A stretch of 64,000 nucleotides of DNA from Zoroaster sp. YZ-2022 (GCA_029582265.1 CM055816.1:89805204-89869203), one strand, 5' to 3'. Shown: positions 22,441 to 33,832, counted from the first letter of the stretch. The notes: generated from the sequence alone by a model not told the origin. Numbers and translations are program-made.

Positions 22441-23880
22441 ATGTCTATGTTGCATTCTATAATTTTTGTTTATAAATACTGAAACTTCCATTTTGCATTG
22501 TAACCATCCAATACCTTGTTTTACCACCTCATGCCTTGACTATTGTAATTCACTGTTATTATGGTGTCTGTCAAGGCTTGTATATTCAATTTTTGAAATG
22601 TTACAGATATTTACATATTTACATATTATATTATAAAATCACAATATTATTAATATAAAATCTAAATTGGTAAATGTAATTTTCCACCAGCATTATTTAA
22701 AACAACTAACATTAGTAATAATAATTTTAAATTGTATGTTTTTTTATCTAACTTTTGCAATTCAATTTAATTCATTTAAAAGGTAAATTTATTTCCACAC
22801 ATAAATCACATAATATACATGTAATGGTAAAGACAATATTATATCATAACATATATGCAGGCACACTCCAAGTACCATAAATATTGGTTACAATGTAAAA
22901 GGTTGTATATCCAGAATTATCTTCTGTATACTCACTTTAATCAAACAAGAAAAGGTATTACTGATCCAGATGAGAAGTATTTGTGCCTGGTATATATCAT
23001 TTTCCACAATGTCAACAATGAAACACCACATTTATATATAATGTTGGTTTTGGTACATTTCTTCCTTTTCATACACAGTTATACATTACAATAATAATGT
23101 AACATTTAAATTACTTACCATTATAATAACTTTGACATTAATTTTTTTTTAACTATGAAGAGTACATATATTTAAATCTGTACTTTTTTTCTGGACTACA
23201 AGAGAGCATTGGTGACAAAATGTCCAGCTGGGCCAAATTTCTTTCCTTCTGTAATTACATTTTTTTGTACTTTTTCAAAAATGTACTTGAGTTGCGGCCC
23301 TATCAAATTTGCAACAACTGAAGTATAGTAGCCTTTAAGAGGTAAAGAAACCTACAAATATATTGCACTCCTTCCCCAACAAATTTCATTCAGTGAATAA
23401 TTTCATAGGTGTAACAACACTGGTCTGACCAATATTCATGAAAATTCCAAACAGATTCCAAAGATGTTCATTTAGGTCATTCCATGTCAAGTTACACACT
23501 TTCTGAGGTCAATCTCACAGATTTGTTTTTTACTTTTGAGTGTTGTTTGGTTGTATGAGCTAACTACAAAGCTGACATTTGAGTGTTTGTGGTCATGTGC
23601 TTTGTACGTTACAGGTTATTGAACGTTTTTCCTTCTGTTTGATATGTGCAACTTTGGAAAACTGTAACTCTAGTCATGAATATCGTAAAAAAAGTGATTT
23701 TTATGATAAATGATACCTCTTGTCATCACTAATTACCTACTTTGCAATTTGAAAATTAACAAGTACTCAAGAAAAGTGTACCTTTCACCCTTTGTGACCA
23801 TAAAGTTAAAATTCACCACATTTTGTCAAAGAAAGGCCTAAAATATACAAGCTGGCTCTGCAGTAATTAAGTACAGTGTA
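22437..23880. other. No gene; contains a LINE relic
   Basis: AT-rich sequence lying 3' of the Helentron coding block. At 22523-22573 (+) the frame TSCLDYCNSLL is the signature C-terminal RT motif of L2/CR1/jockey-type LINEs. Nothing else is recognisable. The Helentron 3' terminus may lie here but was not identified. Confidence 0.45.
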
Positions 23881-23882
23881 CA

Positions 23883-23952
23883 TCATATACATGTACTGTA
23901 CATGTATGCATACATGTATGCATACATGATGTACAGTACATGTACTGTACAT
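23883..23952. repeat. Long ACATGTA-type palindrome downstream of the Helentron ORF
   Basis: ATACATGTACTGTACAT on the left pairs with ATGTACAGTACATGTA on the right, across a loop that is itself GTATGCATAC-repetitive. It lies about 370 bases beyond the endonuclease stop codon in coding direction. Confidence 0.7.
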
Positions 23953-24314
23953 GATATGCATCACTTTATGTGTAGTTTTATGCGCACATTTATCTCATTG
24001 ATTTAACACTTTATTTAATCATGGTATTTTCCTGATATACATACCACATTTCCATTTGTATAACAATCTTCAATGTAAATTTACTACTGTTTGTCATCCA
24101 CTGATAAAAATATTCAAATAACAATAACATTCACAGACGGTATGATCATGTTGTAGTCAAGTACCCTAATTATTAAAAGTTGCTACAATGTAAAGTTACA
24201 TGTTATCATGCAAATAATAATAGAATAGTTCGAATTACTGAAACATACAACAGAAAATTACAAGTATTTAAAAAATGCATTAGATTTGTTATAATTTATG
24301 ATAAAATCCATTTT

Positions 24315-25181
24315 TTAAAAGTCAATTCTAATAGCTTCATGGTAACTATAATAAGTAGGTCTTACAGTTGTTACAATATCATCTAGCCCTCTGGCATAAA
24401 CATGATCAATTAATGTACCATTCTCTGTTGTTGCATCTGTTACATATTGCTTATAGCCTTGCTCTAACATTACTTTTTCAATACAAGAATTATTGTTGAA
24501 AATATTTTCATTAAAATCGCCCATAATTATGCATCTGTTACTAATCTTATGAATTTCAGCTACCAACTTAATTAAGTTATCAATGAAGTCTTGTATTTTA
24601 TATGAAGGTGGTCGATAAATGACAACAACTACTACTGATACATGAGAAATTACATGAAAAGCAACATATTCTATGTTCTGCACATCAATGTTCAAACGAC
24701 TGTAACGTTTATCTTTCTTGCCATACACTGCAACACCTCCATGACTTTGTTGTTGTAGAGTCTTCATTATTTCATTATATGACACTGATCTAAATTGATG
24801 GTAACATTTGAAATCTTTCAAACTTACATCAACAATATGATCACTATCAATCCATGTTTCTGTCAAGCAGATAAAATCTGAACCAATTAATTCACTTTGA
24901 CACTTCAAATCTACAAAATGAGCTGACAAACCTTGCACATTATGCAACATAATGGTTGTACCATTTTTTTTATGATTTTGACCAATAACAAAATTATTAA
25001 TTCCACTCACTACAGGCATCATCTTTAGCGCTTCTGCAACTGATTTATCACAGTATATAAGTTTCTCATTAAATCCTTCAATAACAAGACCATTTAGTGA
25101 CGTCACACGACTCAAACTAACATATGCTTGTCCTGGTGCAAATGTACGATCAAGACATACCACTGCTTTGCTTGTTGTCAT
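24315..25181 (-). CDS. Helentron: end of Pif1 helicase and AP-type endonuclease
   Basis: The first part closes the helicase: motif VI reads [16 protein letters not shown], preceded by AHKVQGMT just upstream. The rest is an exo/endonuclease/phosphatase domain: [22 protein letters not shown] with the metal-binding Glu, [29 protein letters not shown] and a final YYSYHEAI box with the catalytic His. This is the C-terminal endonuclease that separates Helentrons from plain Helitrons. It ends just after the His box, as expected for a terminal domain. It joins the preceding frame through a one-base break near 25258. Confidence 0.85.
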   Translation of the reverse strand: MTTSKAVVCLDRTFAPGQAYVSLSRVTSLNGLVIEGFNEKLIYCDKSVAEALKMMPVVSGINNFVIGQNHKKNGTTIMLHNVQGLSAHFVDLKCQSELIGSDFICLTETWIDSDHIVDVSLKDFKCYHQFRSVSYNEIMKTLQQQSHGGVAVYGKKDKRYSRLNIDVQNIEYVAFHVISHVSVVVVVIYRPPSYKIQDFIDNLIKLVAEIHKISNRCIIMGDFNENIFNNNSCIEKVMLEQGYKQYVTDATTENGTLIDHVYARGLDDIVTTVRPTYYSYHEAIRIDF

Positions 25182-25219
25182 GCCTTGTACTTTATGTGCA
25201 GTGCAAGCCCATGCAAGTT

Positions 25220-25750
25220 TTAAAGGAAATTGCCTACGAGTACATTTCTTACCAATGTGTTCTTCTGTATCTCAATTGGAACAGAATTATGATCATATGA
25301 TGATACTGACCGTCTTCTTAGTTTGGATCCAACATTTTTATTATCAAATGTTACATCAATATACTTAGGACCAGATTGATCGGATAACATCTCTATTTTA
25401 CTAACAATTCCAAATGTTCCATTTACAAGTCCATCAGATACATCAATATTTTTGGTCAACATAACTCTTGCACCAACACCAAGCCATAATGATCGACATA
25501 AAGAACATGTACGTGTTGATTGCAATGGTTTTTCTCTTTGTTTCATTTTACCATTTACATCTCTTTCATAGTCCTTAGCTTCAATATATACAGAGTTTGG
25601 GCATTTCTTATGCATTGCTTGTAGATTATATTTATCAACTTGTTTATTTGTAGGATAGATATGTACAGCATCATTTATATCCTCGCCTGTTTCACAACCT
25701 TTAAGTACTGCTGTATCTTCATCTGTCAAAGTGTCCTTCTTTGTTTTCAC
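25220..25750 (-). CDS. Helentron: helicase core, middle part
   Basis: It contains [15 protein letters not shown] and [27 protein letters not shown], the RVMLxxNxxxxxGLVNG box found near the C-terminal half of Pif1-family SF1B helicases. The apparent Met at 25750 is not a real start: the previous frame ends ILNKLQ and the next continues directly, indicating a one-base break near 25757. The 25258 break lies beside a GAAGAAC tract. Confidence 0.8.
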   Translation of the reverse strand: MKTKKDTLTDEDTAVLKGCETGEDINDAVHIYPTNKQVDKYNLQAMHKKCPNSVYIEAKDYERDVNGKMKQREKPLQSTRTCSLCRSLWLGVGARVMLTKNIDVSDGLVNGTFGIVSKIEMLSDQSGPKYIDVTFDNKNVGSKLRRRSVSSYDHNSVPIEIQKNTLVRNVLVGNFL

Positions 25751-28700
25751 TGTAATTTATTTAAAATTTGTGTAAACTTAACATCATCTTTTTGCCTCAT
25801 AATTTCATTTAACTCTACTTTCTTAAAATTGTCATGCCATAAACTAGACTCTATTGTACTGTGATGCAATGATTTTCCTTTTACTGGAGGTAATTGATAA
25901 AAATCACCAACTGCAACAATACTGACATTACCAAAGGCACACTGAGTTCTTGTTTGTTTAATTTGTCTTAGTCTTCCGTGAATATAACACAGCATTTTCT
26001 GATCAACCATAGAAATCTCATCAATAATTAAGATTTGCAACTGACACAATTTATTACGCAGAGTACTTATTTTTTCTTCACCAAGTGGTTTATATGGTAA
26101 TGACATATTAGTCGTAATGGACAAAGCACTATGCACTGTTAATCCATTGATATTAAATGCAGCAACTCCTGTAGGTGCAGTCAATAATATAGAAATATCA
26201 TCAGGATTATGACACATTCTTGCAAGTAATCGCACAGCTTCATTATAAATACATTTAATCAGGTGTGATTTGCCTGTCCCAGCTCCTCCTGTTATAAACA
26301 TATGAAATGGTTCTGGATTCTTACCATTGACTTTATCAAGACACCATTGTCTAATCCTATAGAATACTTCATTCTGTTTAAAATTCAATGATCTCATTAA
26401 ACATTCAGCTTCCTGTCTTGGGATTTTGGCTGCATGATATTCAATACTATAACTTCTATCTTCTTTCTTATTAGATTGTAAGTCTGGAATTAATTCATCC
26501 TCATTCTCCTGCACTTCATGACTTATTGCATTTTGACATTCATCTCTTTCTGCTTCAGTCTCTGGACAGATTAAAGCCCATGCATCTTCCTGAGGACCAA
26601 ACTTTGCCAAATACCTTTCAACATCATCCATTGATTCAATATTTGCTTCAAACTTCTGGCGGTTACTTTCTACAACAAACTTGACAGATACTATGTTACA
26701 CTTTATATCTAATTTCACACTTCCAGTATTATAAAATTCTTCATATGTTTCAAAATGTGGAGGTTTCAAATGAGCATCAATACGATGTGGCAGGAATAAT
26801 TGCAGCATACTGTGATAATATTTCTCTGGACATTTTATTGCACAAAACCTTGGATTTATAACTGCACCATCAGTTCTTGTACGCTTTTGTATGTGTCCCA
26901 AACCATTTTGCAATTGATGGACATGTTTATATGTTTTTCCACTGTAAATCTTTAATGCTTCTGTGCTTGACAGGACTCTATATTCTGAGCAAAATGTACC
27001 CATACACATTATATCAAATTCATCTGACATAGGTCTTGCCTTATATCTGTCTATTTTACTGACCATCCATACACTGTCATCATCATCATCTGATTTATTC
27101 TGAATCAATCTCAGTGGCAAACTCATCCTGACAGGATTCTCTCCCAATGGTATAAACTCAACTTTCCTCGATCCTTCCTTCAACCGCAAATTACACACTC
27201 GAAAACATGCCTCTTGTGCTGAAACTTCTCTGTTTTGTAAATACACCTGTCCAATTTTTTTCATACTTTGCTTAGCATCAATATTTCCTTTAACTGCTTC
27301 ACTTTGAGCTTGACTGAGCAATAATCCCATCTCACGTTCAGCCTTTGACATATATGATGCAACATATGCTACACATCCATATATATCTGTTATATACTGA
27401 ATATCTAAATTAGCATTCCATGCTCGAGATAAATCTGGATTATACTGGTTTACCCATACATCCTGAGGATTACGTTTTAAAACAATATTAACTTTATTAC
27501 TGATAAGTTTATTTGCTTTCTCAAAATCTTCCTGAGTTAATCCAAGGAATTCAAACATTTCATTTACTGACTTGTATTTCTTGTATTCATTAAGTACTGC
27601 TTCACGCACAGATTTTAACAATTCTTTTGCCTTATCTATGTCACTAATACTTTCACCATCATCTTCACCTTGTTCAAACATTTCAATATCACCTAATAAA
27701 TCTTCATCATTTCTTTCCTCACCATCAATAGGTTCATGTCTAATCACAAATGTTCTCTCAGATGGAGGTCTTGGAAAGTTAAATCTACATTCTGTTCCCT
27801 TCTTCTTACAACTTTTGGAATGCTTTCTGCTATGCATTTGAACATTTGATATTATTTCATTAAGTTCATAATCTACTTCCTTTTTTGGCAAATTACATGA
27901 TATATATCTGTCAATAAATTCAACAATGTCTTCATCACTATCATCACTTAGCTTTGGTGCATCTTCAATCCAGAACAAACAGTGTGTATGAGGTGAACCT
28001 CTTAATTGAAACTCGACTCTATAGAAATAATCTTTCACCTTTCCAATTGGATTAGCGTCTGACATAATAACATCCTTTAAAAACATATGAAATCTTCTAT
28101 CAAATATTCTGGCTACAGTAACAGGATTACTCTTCAATATCATACATTTCTCAATCCAATCTAATTCCTCTATTGATCTTAGATCTCCCTGTTGTTTTAA
28201 TATTGTATTTACAACTTCAGGCCATCTCATATCAGCAGCAGAAAATGAACAAAACCAAGTCGGTAACCCAAGTTGTCTTATCATTGCTAATACATCTTTG
28301 TGTGCTGATTGCCAGTATGCTGGAGTAGGCCTACCTCTGATTGGTTTCAAAAACTTATATCCACTATCAGATTTCAACATATTCTTCAATTTATCCTTGT
28401 CGTTCAGCATTGATGCACTTAAATTTTGTCCATCTTGTGTTTTAACAGAACCTTTCCGAAGTGCAATAGACACACATGACAAAACCTGTTCAATCTCTGA
28501 CAAATACTGTGCATAAAATATATAGTCTGTGCTTTGGGCAAATCTATTGTCTACATTCATTAATCTATTATGCAAATATCTACAAAGTGTTAATCTAATA
28601 TCACGATCATCACTGAATATTGGTCCACCTTTAGGAAATAATGTTGGAAAACATTTTGCTTCATTTCCTACTTCCATCAACACTCTCACTGGATTATTGC

Positions 28701-29826
28701 CTTCACATGGAGCTACACAAAATATGTCATCAAAATACTGATCTAGAATTTCCTGACCAATATCTGCTGGCTGCATACAACTATCAAGTCGAACACCACA
28801 CAACCGTTCTTCATCTGTTATCTCTTCATCTACATCACTATTACATTCATCTTCTTGTTCCTCTTGATTGCCACTATTATCTTCATTTGAACACTCAGGT
28901 ACAGGATTAATCCAATCATGTTCAATTACAATATCATTGTACCATTTATTGTTATTCTTTAAATAATGCAAGGCTTCATCTACATGGGTTTTGTTAACAA
29001 ACTTATATTCATAATATCCTTTATATGACAATTTGCGTTTTAACTTGATACGTATTAATTCATTCTCTTGGCATCTTGGCAATGATTGTACGGATTCAAC
29101 AATATTAGCTGGCACACAAATGCAAGGCCCAATTATGCCATTCTGACCACCTTTTGGAAGATTAACTATTTTCATAAAAGCAATATTTCGAGCTATTAAA
29201 TGCTGCTCTAATGAATTAAGTGTTTTTAATTCTGCTGGAATTTCTGACAAAGCTAAATTGTTCAGACTTGCCTCTGCTGGTATTGTGTTCTTAATCAACT
29301 TTCTATGACAGGTATAACAAATCCATAGACATGACCTTGATGCAGACAAAGAACATTCTTCTGAATTACATTGGTCATTACATTTATGCAAATATCTTTC
29401 TGATATATATTCTGATAACTGATATCTGTCTTTATTACATTTCATTACTTGGTTTTTATACAGTAATTTCAGGCAAACAGCACAAATACAATCTGGTCCA
29501 AAACTCATCTTTTCCCTGAAATCATTGATTACATTGGAAACACATTTTCTTCTTTCCTTCTTAACAACTTTTCTTTGCCGTTTTGTATCCACAACTTTCT
29601 CTTTATATTGTGAATTTGTATGATACTTCTTCTTAATGCTATTAATCAAATGTGTCTTAAATTGCACATTCGTTTGATATTTCATTTTAATACCTTCAAT
29701 TATTTTTTTCTTGTAGCCAAGATTTGAATAATATTTTAATTTCATCTGATTTATTTTTTTCATTCTATATGTTAGATTGCTATAATATCTACATTTCTCA
29801 GTGTTTTTTTTTTTTGTAACTAGCAT
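25747..29826 (-). CDS. Helentron Rep-helicase: HUH nuclease and Pif1 domains
   Basis: 1,359 codons. Residues 1-95: continuation of the Lys-rich KxKYxxN repeats. About 110-330: Cys-rich region ([20 protein letters not shown]) and a conserved [19 protein letters not shown] block, as in Helitron N-termini. About 440-850: Rep domain with [26 protein letters not shown] (HUH motif, His-Thr-His, near residue 609) and [12 protein letters not shown] (catalytic Tyr box, near 820). About 1150 to end: helicase with Walker [10 protein letters not shown] (near 1179), [14 protein letters not shown], and [11 protein letters not shown]. Rep nicks and rejoins DNA during rolling-circle transposition, and Pif1 unwinds it. 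All catalytic residues are present. The apparent N-terminus is created by a 12-A frame break, not a true start. Confidence 0.9.
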   Translation of the reverse strand: MLVTKKKNTEKCRYYSNLTYRMKKINQMKLKYYSNLGYKKKIIEGIKMKYQTNVQFKTHLINSIKKKYHTNSQYKEKVVDTKRQRKVVKKERRKCVSNVINDFREKMSFGPDCICAVCLKLLYKNQVMKCNKDRYQLSEYISERYLHKCNDQCNSEECSLSASRSCLWICYTCHRKLIKNTIPAEASLNNLALSEIPAELKTLNSLEQHLIARNIAFMKIVNLPKGGQNGIIGPCICVPANIVESVQSLPRCQENELIRIKLKRKLSYKGYYEYKFVNKTHVDEALHYLKNNNKWYNDIVIEHDWINPVPECSNEDNSGNQEEQEDECNSDVDEEITDEERLCGVRLDSCMQPADIGQEILDQYFDDIFCVAPCEGNNPVRVLMEVGNEAKCFPTLFPKGGPIFSDDRDIRLTLCRYLHNRLMNVDNRFAQSTDYIFYAQYLSEIEQVLSCVSIALRKGSVKTQDGQNLSASMLNDKDKLKNMLKSDSGYKFLKPIRGRPTPAYWQSAHKDVLAMIRQLGLPTWFCSFSAADMRWPEVVNTILKQQGDLRSIEELDWIEKCMILKSNPVTVARIFDRRFHMFLKDVIMSDANPIGKVKDYFYRVEFQLRGSPHTHCLFWIEDAPKLSDDSDEDIVEFIDRYISCNLPKKEVDYELNEIISNVQMHSRKHSKSCKKKGTECRFNFPRPPSERTFVIRHEPIDGEERNDEDLLGDIEMFEQGEDDGESISDIDKAKELLKSVREAVLNEYKKYKSVNEMFEFLGLTQEDFEKANKLISNKVNIVLKRNPQDVWVNQYNPDLSRAWNANLDIQYITDIYGCVAYVASYMSKAEREMGLLLSQAQSEAVKGNIDAKQSMKKIGQVYLQNREVSAQEACFRVCNLRLKEGSRKVEFIPLGENPVRMSLPLRLIQNKSDDDDDSVWMVSKIDRYKARPMSDEFDIMCMGTFCSEYRVLSSTEALKIYSGKTYKHVHQLQNGLGHIQKRTRTDGAVINPRFCAIKCPEKYYHSMLQLFLPHRIDAHLKPPHFETYEEFYNTGSVKLDIKCNIVSVKFVVESNRQKFEANIESMDDVERYLAKFGPQEDAWALICPETEAERDECQNAISHEVQENEDELIPDLQSNKKEDRSYSIEYHAAKIPRQEAECLMRSLNFKQNEVFYRIRQWCLDKVNGKNPEPFHMFITGGAGTGKSHLIKCIYNEAVRLLARMCHNPDDISILLTAPTGVAAFNINGLTVHSALSITTNMSLPYKPLGEEKISTLRNKLCQLQILIIDEISMVDQKMLCYIHGRLRQIKQTRTQCAFGNVSIVAVGDFYQLPPVKGKSLHHSTIESSLWHDNFKKVELNEIMRQKDDVKFTQILNKLQ

Positions 29827-29891
29827 TAACTTTATATTTCATCCTTCTAGCATCTTTCACTTTTTCTTTACTTTTATCATATTTCCTTTTG

Positions 29892-31610
29892 CTAGCTTTT
29901 TTTCCTTTCTCTATAAGTTGAATGTTCATGGTATTTACATTTCATTCCACTCTTTTTTCTTTCTCTACAAGCGGAATTTTCATGGTATTTAGATTTCATT
30001 TCACTTTTTTTTCTTTCTCTACAAGCAGAATGTTCATGGTATTTACATTTCATTTCACTCTTTTTCCTTTCTCTATAAGTTGAATGTTCATGATATTTAC
30101 ATTTCATTTCACTCTTTTTCCTTTCTCTATAAGTTGAATGTTCATGATATTTACATTTCATTTCACTCTTTTTCCTTTCTCTACAAACAGAATTCTCATG
30201 GTATTTAGATTTCATTTCACTCTTTTTTTGTTCTCGACAAGCAACATTTTCACGGTATTCAGTTTTCATTGCATGTAGTTTGTTTTGCTTATGTAATATG
30301 TTTAGATTGTATTTAATCTTACTATAATGTCTTACTGCATTTTTAATCACTGTTTCATGGTCTTCATCATAATCTATTTTAACATGTTCAATAAACTCAT
30401 CTTTCTTTTTCTTAACTTCAGCATATTTCTTTCTTTTCCTTTCTCTATCCATCATCTTTCTCAATGTTATATTTGGTCTATGTTTACGTTTCTTTCCTTT
30501 TGATGTGTTACATTGTTTATTCATATCACTATCATCCTCTATCTGTTTGTTACAATCATCAAATACTTCAGTATTATTACAATTAATCACACTATCAATA
30601 TGAACATTTTGATTCAATTCAATTGGTTCATTCCCTGTATGACAAACATTACATTCATCCAAATTAATTAATTGCTCTTCAAGGACACTACTTTCCATTG
30701 TTAACTTGTGTACTGACAACACAACATCATAATGTATCCCATGAATATGATTCAGATAAATTCCTGCATCTGATGTTGCAGTGCCTATTTCTGCCATCTT
30801 TCCTGAGAATATATACCACCTATATGCATCTCCAAATGTATAAATATCAGTTTGAAGCATATGTGCAACAGCCATGATCTCTACTTCTGTAGCCCAAACA
30901 CCAGAACAGAACATTCTTTGCCTTCCAATATAATCCTCAATATCACTGAATCCTTCACGTAAAAATGTATTATATTGACTGGCATGTTTCAACAAATAAC
31001 TAACAGTTGCTAGTCTTAATCGCATATGATTACGTTCACTACCAGAAATTGCAAAACAAATAGCTCTGAAAAAACAATTTCCATCACCTTTAATATTTCT
31101 CAAACGATCAGGATGTCCCATTCTCTCACATTCTTCAGAAACTACAGACTGATAACAGACTTTGGCAATTCCAAGTGACTTGCACAATGACTTCTTATGT
31201 TCATAACTTAGTGGAACAAACTTAAAACCACCTGATTCAGATACTTCCAACATTTCAATACCATTACTATTTTCACATTGATCAGCAATATTTGCATCTC
31301 CATGATGTATCTTATCTAACAAATCACTATGTTCATGTGGTGGTTTAAGATCATTGACATCATTGCCTTCTTTGTCTGGCTGTTCATTTGATACCTGATT
31401 AAACATATCACAAATGTTTAAGTCACTTAACTGAACGGACTCTTGTTCCTCATTAACCTTTTCACTACTATGTAAACATTTCATAGCATCATCACCTATG
31501 TACAAAGTCACTCCTGTAATTTCAAACTGTTCATTATTGTGCAATTTCATAGATTTTCCCAATTCAGTACAATACCTGTGAACATCTTGCCATGTCAGAG
31601 CAGATTTCAT
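29892..31610 (-). CDS. Helentron: OTU cysteine protease and Lys-rich repeat region
   Basis: OTU domain at about residues 168-297: KGDGNCFFRAICFA with the Asp and catalytic Cys, and HGIHYDVVLSV with the catalytic His. OTU domains cleave ubiquitin or act as processing proteases. A nuclear-signal-like KGKKRKHRPN and basic helices follow. From about residue 445, 18-residue repeats of the form KCKYHEHSTYRERKKSEM begin, at least seven copies, encoded by 54-bp DNA repeats (29930-30275). The frame stops in a seven-A tract, but the repeat pattern resumes in the next frame. Its ATG overlaps the previous stop codon as TAATG, which I attribute to the frame break near 31668 rather than to reinitiation. 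Confidence 0.85.
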   Translation of the reverse strand: MKSALTWQDVHRYCTELGKSMKLHNNEQFEITGVTLYIGDDAMKCLHSSEKVNEEQESVQLSDLNICDMFNQVSNEQPDKEGNDVNDLKPPHEHSDLLDKIHHGDANIADQCENSNGIEMLEVSESGGFKFVPLSYEHKKSLCKSLGIAKVCYQSVVSEECERMGHPDRLRNIKGDGNCFFRAICFAISGSERNHMRLRLATVSYLLKHASQYNTFLREGFSDIEDYIGRQRMFCSGVWATEVEIMAVAHMLQTDIYTFGDAYRWYIFSGKMAEIGTATSDAGIYLNHIHGIHYDVVLSVHKLTMESSVLEEQLINLDECNVCHTGNEPIELNQNVHIDSVINCNNTEVFDDCNKQIEDDSDMNKQCNTSKGKKRKHRPNITLRKMMDRERKRKKYAEVKKKKDEFIEHVKIDYDEDHETVIKNAVRHYSKIKYNLNILHKQNKLHAMKTEYRENVACREQKKSEMKSKYHENSVCRERKKSEMKCKYHEHSTYRERKKSEMKCKYHEHSTYRERKKSEMKCKYHEHSACRERKKSEMKSKYHENSACRERKKSGMKCKYHEHSTYRERKKS

Positions 31611-33646
31611 TAAGCTTCTACCTTCTCCAACTTGACAACCATTATAATCTCTGGAATGTGAATCAAAATGAAATACATTGAGTTTTGAGCAATTACTGCA
31701 AATGTATTTTCATGGAAACATATGAAGCATGCATTATACCTCTGTAATGTCTGTTCAAGAGCTCTATCAAGCTGCATCATATTGAATTCTGATAAATTAT
31801 ATTCATCTCCAAATGTACCACTACAAGACTCATGATATATCATAGTGTAATGTTTGTTAAATACAACCAAATCATTAGGTAATTCATTTATTAACAAATA
31901 ATCGTTATTAATTGTGGAACTTTTAGATAAGTGACTATACAATTCATCACCAGTATTCAATACTAAATCCATGTCATAACTTGTCCATTGTCTCAATTCT
32001 TTACTATGACTGTACATCATTGCACATAAGCTATTTGCAACACATTGTTTGCCTGTATTTACACCAAATTTTAAATGACCTTGGTGAAAATTTCCTTGCA
32101 CATTAACACTATTTATTTCTGTTGCCTTAACACCTTTTTCCATTTTGTTTTTACTTGAATCTTTACAAGGAGACAATGGCCTTTTTTCTGTTTTACAGGT
32201 TTGGGGGGATTGTTGTTTAACACCATTCATACTGTTCATTTCTTTACATATTCCATGTCCCTTTCCTTCTGTTCTTTTCAGCTGAGTTTCATTTGATACC
32301 TTTGTTGGTGGTGTCTTTGTTTTCTTACTTCTTAAATTATATCCTCCACTTTGCTGTCTTGTGCTATTTAATAACTTCACATTTTGTTTGTTACAGTTAA
32401 CCTTTTGGCCCCTTTTATTCTTCAATTTACTCACATGTATTGTGTCTTTCCTTGGATTGTTTGTCTGCTCAGTCACATCATTACACCAGTTCTGTGCTTC
32501 ATCATTTGAAATCCTATCAAACATATTCAGCTCTGCAGGAATACCAAAATTATTAAACATATTGTCACAATAATTTGACTGTCCACATTTACAACAAATC
32601 CATGAGGCAGTTATATTCATTAAAGCTTCATTCATGTTTAGAAATTTTGCACAACTTAAATGAAACCACACTTCACATTTATCACATTGTATTCCTCTGT
32701 TATTCAATGGCATGTCTATTTGCTCACAAAGCCAACATGTCTTTACAGGATGATTTTTACTTTCTTTTACCTTTGAAAACATCTTCCTTTTAGTTACTTT
32801 CCCATGACAAACTTTACCATTAATTACATCTGAACGTGTGTCCTTTGCATTTCTCTGTACATAATGTATTACATTTTTCTCACTAGTTACAGATTTCCTA
32901 TCTCTTACATTTCCTTCTCTAGCAACATCCATCATCTTCTTGACAATCGTACTGATTGTTCGTTTTGTATGACAATAAATACTCTTCTGTGTTTTCTGTT
33001 GAATTTTCCTTTCTTTTTCTGTCATGCGTTGCTCTATTACCTTACCATTTCCTTTAAGATTAAACTTTAAACAATTCTTAGCCTTGTTGGTCAAATGTTT
33101 ACTTTGAACGTGTACTTTCTTCCTAGCACTAACAATCTCTTCAGTATTTTGATCAAATGTTACATCTTGCAGTTTACAACAGTCACACTTTACTTTCTGA
33201 ACAAATAATTCTTTCCTCTTCCTTTCTACTACTGTTGCTGTTTCCATAGGCAACAATGTTGTCCTCTTACTTTTGCCACAATAGAATCTCTTCAACAATC
33301 TCTTTTTCTTGTGTATTTTCCTTTTCTTACTGATTTTCTTGTGCAAAATCATATGAACTTTCTTACAAATTGATTTAATAACTTCACAGTTCACAAGAAT
33401 AGCATTCCATTTCTCAGTTACAGTATGCCAACATGTACTAATTTCATGGCAATTATCATACAGTTCAGTCAATTGGACATCAATTGATGTAAATATCTCT
33501 TCATTCATTAATGCATTTACATTGTTTGTGTTTTTACACACCATTCTTTCTTTCTCAGTGACTCTTGTTTCAAGCTTTAAAACTGTGTTTATATTCTCAG
33601 ATATGACTGTTTGGTTTACATTTCTGACATTCTCAATTTCTTTCAT
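31610..33646 (-). CDS. Helentron N-terminal region: PHD finger and tegument-type Cys protease
   Basis: The ATG at 33646 opens a basic, Lys-rich region of about 300 residues. A PHD zinc finger spans about 303-357 (CWLCEQ, CDKCEVWFHLSCAKF, SWICCKCG), likely reading histone tails. At about 525-670 a domain begins FGVNTGKQCVANSLCAMM, with the catalytic Cys near 534. The matching YFIFDSHSRD His box appears at about 31670-31640 in the next frame. Cys in GxQCxANS and His in DSHS are the pattern of the herpesvirus-tegument-like deubiquitinase family (peptidase C76 type), known from several transposon proteins. The apparent end VVKLEKVEA is an artefact of the frame break. Confidence 0.8.
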   Translation of the reverse strand: MKEIENVRNVNQTVISENINTVLKLETRVTEKERMVCKNTNNVNALMNEEIFTSIDVQLTELYDNCHEISTCWHTVTEKWNAILVNCEVIKSICKKVHMILHKKISKKRKIHKKKRLLKRFYCGKSKRTTLLPMETATVVERKRKELFVQKVKCDCCKLQDVTFDQNTEEIVSARKKVHVQSKHLTNKAKNCLKFNLKGNGKVIEQRMTEKERKIQQKTQKSIYCHTKRTISTIVKKMMDVAREGNVRDRKSVTSEKNVIHYVQRNAKDTRSDVINGKVCHGKVTKRKMFSKVKESKNHPVKTCWLCEQIDMPLNNRGIQCDKCEVWFHLSCAKFLNMNEALMNITASWICCKCGQSNYCDNMFNNFGIPAELNMFDRISNDEAQNWCNDVTEQTNNPRKDTIHVSKLKNKRGQKVNCNKQNVKLLNSTRQQSGGYNLRSKKTKTPPTKVSNETQLKRTEGKGHGICKEMNSMNGVKQQSPQTCKTEKRPLSPCKDSSKNKMEKGVKATEINSVNVQGNFHQGHLKFGVNTGKQCVANSLCAMMYSHSKELRQWTSYDMDLVLNTGDELYSHLSKSSTINNDYLLINELPNDLVVFNKHYTMIYHESCSGTFGDEYNLSEFNMMQLDRALEQTLQRYNACFICFHENTFAVIAQNSMYFILIHIPEIIMVVKLEKVEA

Positions 33647-33692
33647 AATGTTAGTTCTTGGCTTACTCCACTATTTAGTACAACGTTTACTG

Positions 33693-33832
33693 CAAGATTT
33701 ACTCCCAAGATTTACTCCAAGATTTACTCCCAAGATTTACTCCAAGATTTACTCCAAGATTTACTCCAAGATTTACTCCAAGATTTACTCCAAGATTTAC
33801 TCCAAGATTTACTCCAAGATTTACTCCAAGAT
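33693..33832. repeat. 12-bp tandem repeat (CCAAGATTTACT)n upstream of the Helentron start
   Basis: About 11-12 copies, some 13 bp through an extra C. It ends 47 bases before the polyprotein ATG, so on the minus strand it lies in the presumed promoter or 5' UTR. The + strand reads through as KIYSKIYS, which is not a gene. Confidence 0.95.

Larger units (their letters stand above)
24315..33646 (-). mobile_element. Helentron (Helitron2-like rolling-circle transposon), coding block
   Basis: Five consecutive minus-strand frames form one polyprotein of about 3,100 codons: PHD finger, tegument-type Cys protease, OTU, 18-residue Lys-rich repeats, Cys-rich Helitron N-region, HUH Rep, Pif1 helicase, AP-type endonuclease. 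Adjacent frames end and begin inside conserved domains, so they were one frame. The breaks are near 31668, 29900, 29815, 25757 and 25258. Helentrons are known to add a C-terminal endonuclease and an OTU protease to Rep-Hel. The five breaks are single-base, three of them in homopolymers, and there are few other stops, so the element is young or intact in reality. Termini were not resolved. The RPA-like gene at 49.4 kb may belong to it. Confidence 0.85.

Noticed and set aside
31608..31612. TAATG stop/start overlap as a termination-reinitiation signal
   Set aside because: A one-base break at 31668 explains it: the alternative frame restores the protease His box and runs straight into the next domain.
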